Shown here: positions 26,001 to 38,000 of the stretch, piece after piece
Layout: each line of letters begins with the position of its first letter
How positions within the stretch are numbered: the stretch's first letter is position 1
Origin: Dreissena polymorpha
Taxonomy: Eukaryota > Mollusca > Bivalvia > Myida > Dreissenidae
Reading direction: 5' to 3'
NCBI RefSeq assembly: GCF_020536995.1
Contig: NC_068355.1
Location: 123,853,537-123,917,536, forward strand
DNA: 64,000 nt
Program-made: the position numbers and the translations under genes
Notes under the pieces: generated by a model
The model's input: the letters and a program-made list of their open reading frames with translations, nothing else
Database searches by the model: none
Told to the model about the DNA's origin: nothing

Positions 26001-29000
26001 TGTTGAGCAATTATGTTTCATTGTGCCATAAATTAGTGCTGAAATTTAAGTACACTTATGAAATCAAGTTATAACTCATTTAAGCTTTTAGATATAACTC
26101 TTTTAGCAAATGCAAAATACTGTGTAATTTTGTCATGAATTGAACAATTATTTAATTTTAGTAAATGTTGCAATGAACAGCCACACTTGGAAAATTGGCT
26201 TCTTCCGATTTATACAAAATCCTGGTGTTTAAGCTATGTAGTGATCTATCATTGGATTGCTTAATTGAGCTATACCGTATTTATTATCAGGTTCCATTTT
26301 GAATGAGTGATATCATATTCATGATCAGGTTTATGGGTAATGAGCTTTACCATATTCATGATCAGGTTCGATCATAAATGAGCTATGCCATGTTCATGAT
26401 TATGTTCCATTATAAATGAGCAATGACATATTCAAGATCAGATTCCATCATAAATGAGCTGTGCCATATTCATGATCAGATTCCATCATAAATGAGCTAT
26501 GCCATATTAATGATCAGATTCCATCATAAATGAGCTATGCCATATTCATGATCAGATTCAACATAAATGAGCTATGCCATATTCATGATCAGCTTCCATC
26601 ATAAATGAGCTTTGCTATATACATGATCAGGTTCCAACATTAATACGATATACCATTTTCAGAATCAGGTTCCATCATAAATGAACTTAATCAGCAAAAA
26701 GGCATGTTAAAGAATATTAAAATGGGTAAATGCAATTAAATATTTAGCATAAAAGACCCAGAATTCCCTATGTAAAAATGTCATGAAGCAAATTTTCCAA
26801 ATATCAGGAATTTTTATGTCCCCCACTATAGTAGTGGGGGACATATTGTTTTTGCCCTGTCTGTTGGTCTGTTGGTTGGTTGGTTGGTCTGTTGGTTTGC
26901 GCTAACTTTAACATTTGCAATAACTTTTGCAATATTGAAGATAACAACTTATATTTGGCATGCATATATATCTCATGGAGCTGCACATTTTGAGTGGTGA
27001 AAGGTCAAGGTCATCCTTCAAGGTCAAAGGTCAAATATATGGGTCAAAATCGCTCATTTAATGTACACTTTTGCAATATTTCAAAATTCAAGATAGCAAC
27101 TTGATATTTGGCATGCATGTGTATCTCATGGAGCTGCACATTTTGAGTGGTGAAAGGTCATGGTCATGGTCATCTTTCAAGGTTAGAGGTCAAATATATG
27201 TGGCCAAAATCGCTCATTTGATGAGTACTTTTGCAATATTGAAGATAGCAACATGATATTTGGCATGCATGTGTATCTCATGGTGCTGCACATTTTGAGT
27301 GGTGAAAGGTCAAGGTCATCCTGCAAGGTCAAATATATTGGTCAAAATTGCTCATGTAATGTCACTTCTGCAATATTGAAGCTAGCAATTTTATATTTGA
27401 CATGCATGTGTATCTTATGGAGCTGCACATTTTGAGTGGTGAAGGGTCAAGGTCATCCTTCAAGGTCAAACGTCATATATGGGGACATAGTGTTTCACAA
27501 ACACATCTTGTTCGCATTGATTTTTCCCGATTGGCAGCTCACTGGTACTTTTTCATTCGATCCTGGGCATATTGTTTTGGCCTGTCTGTCATTGTACGTG
27601 TGTGTTTGTCCAAAACTTTAACCTTGGTCATAACTTTTGCAATATTTAAGATTTCAACTTGATATTTGGCATGCATGTGTATCTCATGGAGCTGCACATT
27701 TTGAGTGGTGAAATGTCAAGGTCATCCTTCAAGGTCAAAGGTCAAATATATGGCTTCAATGCGCAGTACGGGGCATTGTGTTTCACAAACACAGCTCTTG
27801 TTAATATTTGGCACAAAACAAACGCTGCATCATAAATGAGCAATGCCATATTCATGATCAGGTTCCATCGCATTCACAAGAAGGAGAAGCGGCATCATAA
27901 ATGAGCAATACCATATTCATAATCAGGTTCCATCGCATTCTCAAGAAGGAGAAGCTGAAGGATGAGAAGCGTCTGCTGGAGACCCTGCAGAAGGAGGACC
28001 CAGAGAGTTTCCTGGAGAAGATAACACAGTGGGAGAAGGACCGCGTACAGGAGCGCATGAGTCTGAGACACCGAGGGGGAACCAAGTTTGCCAAACGACA
28101 GATGATCTATGCAAAGTTTGACGAAAAGGTACTGTGGGGGGTTATGTTTGTCGTTGAGTTTGTTGTACAGATAGTTATTGTGTTGATGGTTATGTTACCA
28201 TTGTTCACTGCACTGAGACAAAAACGGTTCTTGTCATTGTGCAAAAAAAGCTATGGTTCAATGTGTTTTTAGGTAAAATTATGGGCTTTTATGCAGCCCA
28301 TTCCCAATATCCAAAAGTATTTTTTTAGCTCACCTGATTGCTCGGGTGAGCTTTTGTGACCTGTCTTTGTCCGTCGTATGTCCGTCCACCCGTCCGTCTG
28401 TTAACATTTGCTCGTAAACACTCTAGAGGCCACATTTCTTGTCCCATCTTCATGAAACTTGGTCAGAAGCTTTGTCTTAATGAAATCTCGGCCGAGTTCG
28501 AAACTGGGTTGTGCCGGGCCAAAAACTAGGTCACTAGGTAAAAAAAAAGAAAAACATTGTAAACACTGTAGAAGTCACATTTCATGCCCAATCTTCATGT
28601 TACTTTGTCAAAATGTTTGTCTTAATGATATCTTGGTTGAGTTCAAAAGTGGTTCCAATCCGTTTAAAAACATGGCCGCCAGTGGGCGGGTCAGTTTTCC
28701 TTATTTGGCTTTAGAGAAACCTTGTAAACGCTCTAAAAGTGACAATTTTTGCCCAATCATCATGAAAGTTGGTCAAAACATTGGTTCAATTGATGTCTCA
28801 GACGAGTTCGAAAATGGTCGAGATCGGTGAAAAAACATGGCCGCCAGAAGGCGGGGCATTTTTCTCTATATGTATATAGTGGCTGGCAGTTTTCCCTATT
28901 TGGCTATAGAGAAACCTCGTTAACACTCTAGAAGGCACAATATTTGCCCAATCATCATGAAAGTTGGTCAAAACATTGGTTTTATTGATATCTCGGACGA

Positions 29001-32000
29001 GTTTGAAAATGGTCAGGATTGGTGAAAAAACATGGCCGCCAGAGGGCGGGGCATTTTTCTCTATATGTATATAGTGAAAACCTGAACACAGTAGAAGTCA
29101 CATTTTTGGCCCAATTTTAATGAAACTTGCTCAGAACTTTTGTTTCCTTGATACGAGAGTTGGGTTCAAAAATGGTTCCGGTCAGCTGAATAACATGGCT
29201 GCTGAGAGGGGGGCAGTTTCTCATTATGCCCCCCCCCCCTTTCAAAGAAGAGGGGGTATATTGTTTTGCTCATGTCGGTCCGTCCGTCCACCAGATGGTT
29301 TCCAGATGATAACTCAAGAGCGCTTATGCCAAGGATCATGAAACTTCATAGGTACATTGATCATGACTCGCAGATGACTCCTATTGATTTTCATGTCACT
29401 AGGTCAAAGGTCAAGGTCATGATGACCCGAAATAGTAAAATGGTTTCTGGATGATAACTAAAGAACACTTATGCCTAAGATCATGAAACTTCATAGATAC
29501 ATTGATCATGACTCGCAGATGACCCCTATTGATTTTCAGGTCACTAGGTCAATGGTCAAGGTCACAGTGACCAAAAGCAGTAAAATGTTTTCCGGATGAT
29601 AACTCAAGAACGCTTATGCCTAGGATCATGAAACTTCATAGATACATTGATCATGACTCGCAGATAACACCTATTGATTTTCAGGTCACTAGGTCAAAGG
29701 TCAAGGTCACGATGACCCTAGATAGAAAAATGGTTTCCGGATGATAACTCAAGAACGCTTAGGCCTAGGATCATGAAACTTCATAGGTACATTGATCATA
29801 ACTCGTAGATGAACCCTATTGATTTTCAGGTCACTAGGTCAAAGGTCATTGTCACGGTGATCCGAAATAGTAAAATGGTTTCCGCATGATAACTCAAAAA
29901 CACTTAGGCCTAGGATCATGAAACTTCATAGGTACATTGATAATGACTCATAGATGACCCCTATTGATTTTCAGGTCACTAGGTCAAAGGTCAAGGTCAC
30001 GGTGACCCGAAATAGTAAAATGGTTTCGAGATGATAACTCAAGAACGCTTATATCAGGATCATGAAACTTCATAGGTACATTAATCAAGACTTGAAGATG
30101 ACCCCTATTGATTTTCAGGTCACTAGGTCAAAGGTCAAGGTCATGGTGACCTGAAATAGTAAAATGGTTTCTGGATGATAACTCAAGAACGCTTATGCCT
30201 AGGATCATGAAACTTTATAGGTACAATAATCATGACTCGCAGATGACCCCTATTCATTTTCAGGTCACTAGGTCAAAGGTCAAGGTCACCGTGACCTGAA
30301 ATAGTTAAATGGTTTCTGGATGATAACTCAAGAACGCTTATGCCTAGGTTCATGAAACTTCATAGGTATATTGATCATGACTCGCAGATGACCCCTATTG
30401 ATTATCAGGTCACTAGGTCAAAGGTCAAGGTCACTGTGCCAAAAAACGTATTCACACAATGGCTGTCAAGGTCACGGTGACTCACCTAGAAAAATGGTTT
30501 CCGGATGATAACTCAAGAATGCTTACGCCTAGGATCATGAAACTTCATAGGTACATTGATCATGACTGGCAGATTAAATAATGATGAAACTTGACCATGA
30601 TGTTTGTCTGGACAATAGGTCAAGTTTGACATTTGGTAAATATTGAATGAACCTACTCCTCTCAGGTGAGCGAACTAGGGCCATCTTGGCCCTCTTGTTT
30701 TACAAAATGTCTGCCTAAAATTCCAAATCAAATGTCCCCCACCAACACCCTCAACCGCCCCCCCCCCCCCTAAAAAAAAAGAGAACACAACAACAACAAG
30801 CAAACAAAACAAAATTATTTGTAAGTAAAATACAGCATTCAGTTAATTTCTGTATGCATCATTGTGAATTGAATCTTTGTAAATATAATATTGAACAGAC
30901 ATTTTTAATTTAAAAAGTATTTTTAACCAAAAAATTAATTGACCATTTTTGAAATTTTGGTCAAAGCAAGGCCATTTTTCCCAATTCAAAGAGCCCTGGC
31001 CCCTTTCCCTAAATGATGGAAAAAACACCATTATGTTTTTTGTCGGAAGAGGTTTTGTTGTTATCAAAAATTAATGCTATCAATTACATACTTACTTACT
31101 TGATGATGAAAAAGTAGTACAGTCTACTCTAGTTATCTCGACATCAGATATCTCAATATGTGGAAGTAAGCTCAATGTCCCAACTTTTTTCCTTCTTTAT
31201 TTACCCGGTATATTAATAAGTATTGCATATCTTGATTTTCGTTATGTTGAATAATTCTATATCTCGATATAAAAATGTGTTCCCAGTCCCAATTTTACAT
31301 GTATATACTGTGGTTTATCTCGAAGTGCGAATAACTGTCCCAGTGTCGGCAAAGGTGATAAAAAAAAAATTCTTTGATACTTGGCCGTCCCGCTTCGCCC
31401 GGCTGCTCCCGATACTGTGCCGTAGATAATTGATCTGTTAATTGCATCAATAACCACACGTGTGTGATACCGTTTGCGATTAACACTTGAGTTAGGCCTG
31501 TCATTTTAACTGCAATTATTACACAGCCTGCCAAACTGCCGAAAGAATAATTGTTTTTATAAACAAGATTCCAAAATGCATTGAGTTATATTTTGCGTAT
31601 ATAAACCGTCGCAAATTTGCAGAATGTTGTTCTATCCTTGAACTCCAACAGTCATTATCATGGCTAACTTGAAAATCTAATCGATTGAATTTTGCATTTC
31701 AAACTACATCATTGTACATGTACAGTTCAGTATTCCGGAACGTAATTTACGCATGTTCAGATGGAAAACCCTGTTCTTGATTGGACGTCAATTGCACCAT
31801 AACTTTAAATAGCAACATTACCGGATGTTTACTCGACAGTTTAGAAAAATGATAACCGCATGTGTTCATGCAATTCTGTAACACTTAAAACGTCATTTGA
31901 AGCATTTACATAGCAAATTTAATCTTGCCCCGTAAACACACGTATATATCAGGTAATAGATAGGGTGGTAGGGATATTATGCCACATGGTGACGGCTTTA

Positions 32001-35000
32001 GTTAGACCACTTAGCAGGTATTTAGGTGTTAAAACAAGGTAAATTTTCGTCTCAATTTTTCTGTGAAAAGGCATAATCGGATATCTCAAACTCTCGTTAT
32101 CTCAATATTTTTTCTTGTTCCTGCCGACTTCGAGATAACGAGAGTAGACTGTATTTACATTCATATGTTTTTGGCCAGTTTTAGAAGATCTTCCAAAAAC
32201 TAAATCTTATAATTGTTTGAAATATTTTTCAGTGTCATTTAGCATTACAACAATCATAAAGTTTTAAAAGGAAAATGTTAAGAATGAACAATTGTAAAGC
32301 TGCTTTGTTGTCAATTTAATTGAGGTGTACATTGTCTGTTTGTTTTTAAAAGTATGCTAATATGGAGCTTGTAAGCATCATTCCTTTTGGACATGTGACA
32401 GTAATTGTGTTTCACTTCTAGGCCAGACAGGAAGTACAAGACATGCTGCAGAAAAGTAGGGAAATCACACAGAAACTTGCAGCCACAGAGTCGAGTGATG
32501 AAGAGTCAGACAGTGGTGACCTAGAACCCCAACAAGCTGGTGGATCTGCTTTCGTTGATAGTAGAAATCCATGGATGTCAAGACCAAATGTCTTGATAAA
32601 ACTGAAGCAAGGAATTGGTCATTTAGAAGAAAACAATGCAGAAAACGTTGGACATTCATTAATTGTTGATGATGTTATGGACAATAAAAATGATGACAAA
32701 GGGATGAGTATAATTGGTGGTAATACTTCAACAGACTTGCAACATCAGAAAAATGATGATAGTGATGACGATTCTGATAATGCAATTGATGGCATATTTG
32801 ATAAGCTCAAGGAAAGTAAAGAACCTGAGACTGAAGTCAAGACAAACAGAAAACAGATTCGTTTAAAACAGGTTCGAAAAAGGAAGAAATCACACAAGTC
32901 AGATGAAAAGTTAGCTGCGGAGGCTGTTGTTAAAACCAGTGAAAGTGGAAAAAGCGAAGAAGGTATGGTTGATTCTGATGACAGTCTATGTGAAGAACCT
33001 TCTAAAAAAAGAAGCCTGGAAGATATGGATGCACTTATTAACGAGGCACTTGGTCAGTCTACAAATGAACCAGCTCCAAAAAAGAAACAAAGAAAACGTC
33101 ATAAAAAAAAACATTTCCAGTCTGGAAACCACCAACAGTCCAAACCTAAAGCAGACACTAACATAGACCCTAAGAAGCTGTTCACCGTGGATGTGAACCT
33201 TCGACAGAGTTCTTCCAAACCAGATGTTGTGGGTATGTCAGAGTTTTTATTAGGTCATCTTTGAGCTCTAGATTAGAAGGGTTTTGGGGTATATACTTGT
33301 CCTCATTGTGCAAATACAGTAATACCCTTTAGAAATTATAAGATATGTGTACTACTACCATTTAAAGGGGCTATTGGTCATTATTGAAAATCTTGCCAAA
33401 ATCATTTACCAGGACCTTCCCCATTATTTTTTTTACACGCCCCATTCCTGGAAAGGATGGTTAAAAATTCAAAGTATACTCACTTTATGCATTTATTTCA
33501 ATCTAAGCGTGTCTAAAATATGGGTAGGTAATTTGTTGTTTAAAATGTAGTCATTTGTTTTATAACCGTATTTGCAGCTGCTTTGTATGCATTTACCAGT
33601 ATGTATGTCTTTTATGCTGTTTTCAGTGAATGAAGAGGACGATGACCAATTGGTCAACATTGCCGAGGCCTTTGCGAGCGACGACGTCATTGAAGAGTTT
33701 GCAGCGGAGAAGTCTGATGCAGTGCGATCGGGTCAACCCCAGGACATCTGCCTCGCCCTGCCTGGCTGGGGGGACTGGGGCGGGGCAGGGCTCAGTATCT
33801 CTAAGAGGAAGAAGAAACAGTAAGAATTGATTACCATTCAGTCTTTGGCATTAATTTGTTTTAGGCGCTAGCTTGGTCGGGCTACCAGCTTGGAAATTTC
33901 ACTAGCCCGAATCAATTTTAAGTAGCTTGAATTAAAGTTATAATTTTGTTGCATTTGTAATTACATGTATCTTTGTATTGACAGGGCTTTCCTTAGACCT
34001 CAAATCTCAAGAGTCAATGACTATTGGGACCAAATTTTCAAGAGTCAAAATCAAATTTGTATGAATCATAATAATAACACAGGAGAGTCAATGACCATTT
34101 GTACTTTAAGCAAATTACTGAGATATAATATATAAAAAGCAATAAATTAACAAATATCTAAACATTTATTTCTTATATTCCAGTCAATAAAAGACACAAT
34201 GCAAACATTAATTGTGACCAACATTATGAGCATAGTGAAATCAATGCAAAAAAAACACTCGCACTGGTTGTAATCATAATATATATCAGGGGTAGCAGAG
34301 ATTCAGAGACCGTAGGATAAAAAGGGAATAGAGGACAGAGCCCCTCGAGCCCAAGATTATTGTTATTTTTTTATTTTTGTCTATGTGCAATTTCTTGTGA
34401 GTACAATGCGAAATTATATCAATCAGACCATCCCTAACACCGCATCATGCGGCCCGCATGTGTATTCGTCATTCTATAAAAATGTTATAAAGGTGGTTGG
34501 AAATAAATTAAAATCGACGAAACATACCGTATCCGAAAACGACTGTCCGAAAATATGTCGAGATACGTCTTTTTCGAATGAAATAAAATATGTGTTTTGT
34601 TTGACTGCCAAAGATGAAAGCCAATATTAAGTAACCTACCAAATACGCAATCAATATATAATTCGGTTGACATATTGTTTTAAAGTATGATATTGCAGTG
34701 CTTTACCTTGCCAATAGATAATTTATAGATGGCGGACATTTATGATTAGCAACATTCGTAGAATGGTGCGGTTTTCGGAAAGTAGCGAAGATGTTTCGAC
34801 AGTTAATGCTCATGTCAGTGCCAGCCGTTTACCATCAAAAAGCAGAAATAATTACCCCCTTAAACTAACTCATCGGATTTACATTCATCTCAAAATCGAC
34901 CGGTTAAATCCGGATTTAATACAGTAATTTCATTTCTTCACCGAAGACGTGCCACAAACACGCCGTTTTTCTATGCCGTCTCAATGGTCAATTATTATAC

Positions 35001-38000
35001 CTATTTTGAAATCAATTAGCGCACGCAGCATCCAAATTTGTCACTTTGTCAGTTATACCGGTTCTATGGTCATTTTTGCAACTCTGATGCAAAGCGTGTA
35101 ATGTGACGCTGTCTACAAGACATGTGCCAGCATAAATAATTTTCGTTCCATTGACTGTTTTGTTGCTACTTTCATTCTCATTTTGCGGTTGATGTTTGTG
35201 CGTTGTGCCCACTAAAATCGCAGAAAAGACATTAAGATAAATAAATCGCAGCGAGTTCTCCACCCAGTAATAATAATAGTTAAATAGTCTCGCGAGATCG
35301 ACTCACAACACTGTTGGATAAGCGTCTAATCAATGAGTGCTTAACGGAGATAACCGATGCAGATTTAAGAGGAGTCTATGTGAAGCTATTTCGGACTTGT
35401 TACTAAGTTCGGACACGAAAATAGCACTCGACCGATCGGGCTACCGGCTAGAAATATTCACTCGACCGACGCAAAAATCAATCGACTCGGTCGACGGTCG
35501 AGTGGGTTACGTCCAAGACTGAGCATTCACCATATTGATGTACATGTACTAGTGGATTAACCCTGTCTGTTATAAGCTCAACTGAGCACAATGTTCTCAT
35601 GGTGGGCTTTTGTGATATCCCTTTGTCGATTGTGTGTAGTCTGTGGTCAACTATTACATTGTAAACACTCTTAGGCAGTATGAAACTGGGTCATGTAAGG
35701 AAAAAAAACTAGGTAATACGGTCAAAGTAAAGAAAAAGCTTGTCAATACTCTAGACATTTATGAGTGAAACATTCAATTTTTATTGAGTTCGGTCAGAAT
35801 GTTTATCATGACAATGTCTTGGCTGAGCTGAAATCGGGTTCAAGTGATCCAAAAATAAGTAGACTATGTCAAATAAGAGAAAAACCCTGTTATCAGTTTG
35901 GAAGCCACATTTATGCTTTGATCTTGATTAAACTTAGTCAGAATGTTTTTATTGACAATATTTAGTCCGAGTTTGTACCTTGGTCATGTTCGTCTACAAA
36001 CAAGTTTAAAACCAGGTCTTATCTCAGAAAAGCGTTGTAACCCTTTGAGAGGCCACTTTTATAACTCAATCTCAATAAAACATGGTAAGAATATTTATTT
36101 TGATAATATCTAAGAATATTTTGGGTCACGTGCATCTGAAAACTAGGTCACCAGTTCAAGTCTTTAAAAAAATTTAGAAACCACATTTATGACTCAATCT
36201 TGATGAATCTTGGTCACAATTGTAATACTTATAATATCTAGACTGAGATAAAATATGGGTCACATATGTCCAAAAACTAGGTCACAAGGCCAAGTTTTGT
36301 CAATTAGTTTACCTAAAGCTAGGTTGAGCCCTTCAGGGCCATCAAGACCCTCTTATTTAACCCTTTACCCATTAGATACGTTTTTTGACGCATTTGTAGT
36401 CCCTTAGAAAGTTACATTTAATTAAATACCTTTCTTACTTAATCGAAGTTTTAAAGGCTTCATTTCCAACCCTTAGTTAATGATTAGCAGCATAATGGTT
36501 TTATGCTGGTTGCAAAAGCCATTTTAACTTTGCTTAAACAAAGTTCATGTTTATATAAAATCATTCAATAACTTGCTGGGGCAAACAACATCTTTGATCA
36601 ATATCTTTTAGCTCATCATAATTGAAGCAATCTTTTCATGTGTAGCCAGATAACAACTTCTACCAATGTGAAAATTAATCAATCTTTCTCGATCTACAGA
36701 TTCACTATAAAGGCTCCAGTTGTGCAGAGAAAGGATCAGTTCCTGGGACATGTCATCATCAATGAAAAGAAAAATGATGCCCTAAAGAAGCATCAGGTGA
36801 GAACATGTAGTCCTCAGACTTGAACTTGATTGCTCCCGCATCATTTCATCCATCAATAATGTATTGTCTTTCCTCTCATTAATTCACTGCAAACTTTATT
36901 TTAAGCTAATAAGTAGTGAAATACGGAAGCATGTAAAAGAGATAAAATTGGTAATTTGCTGTGTTGCGTTCCTTATTTAATTGCTTAAGGCAAACGCTCT
37001 TGAAATAATGACATTGTCTTGCTTTCCCATGGATTATGGTTATATGTTTTTTTATAACATGATAAACAAACAAATGCCCTCTCAATATATTTATTGATAT
37101 AATAGTTTATAAGTAAGTCATGCTCTTGGAAAACTGGTCTTGATGCAGAGTACACAGGGTAATCAGAGACATCACTTTCCGCCTAAACTGGATTTGTTAG
37201 CAAGAGAATTCACTTTTGTGATCACCTTTTGTCCGTCGTCCGTTGTCCGTAGTGCGAAGTCAACATTTGCCTTGTTCACTCTCTAGAGGCCACATTTATT
37301 GTCCAATCTTCATGAAATTTGGTCAGAAGATTTTTCAATGATATCTTGGATGAGTTCGAAAATGGTGACGTTTGCTTGAAAAACATGACTGCCAAGGGGC
37401 GGGGCATTTTTCCTTATATGGCTATTTATGGCTATAGCAAAATCTTGTTAACACTCTAGAGGCCACATTTATTGTCCGATCCTCATAAAACTTGGTCAGA
37501 AGATTCATCCCAATAATATCTTGGACGAGTATGTCAGTTGGTTGAAAAACATGGCCGCCAAAGGGCGGGGCATTTTTCCTTATATGGCTATTTATGGCTA
37601 TAGCAAAATCTTGTTAACACTCTAGAGGCCACATTTATTGTCCGATACTCATAAAACTTGGTCAGAAGATTCATCCCAATAATATCTTGGACAAGTTCGA
37701 AAATGATGTCGGTTGGTTGAAAAACATGGCCGCCAGGGGGCGGGGCATTTTTCCTTATATGGCTTTAGTAAAACCTTGTTAACACTCTAGAGGCCACATT
37801 TATTTTCCGATCTTGATGAAACTTGCTCAGAAGATTTGTCCCACTGATATCTTGGATGAGTTCAGAAATGGTAACCTTTGCTTGAAAAACATGGCTGCCA
37901 AGGGGCGGGGCATTTTTCCTTATATAGCTATATATGACTATAGGAAACTCTTGTTAACACTCTAGAGGCCACATTTATTGTCCAATCTTCATGAAACTTG

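Noticed and set aside
26270-26695. CRISPR-like regular repeats
   Set aside because: Units are contiguous with no unique spacers and the genome is clearly animal; these are minisatellites. The same applies to 11481-11868, 55331-55829 and 58083-58275.
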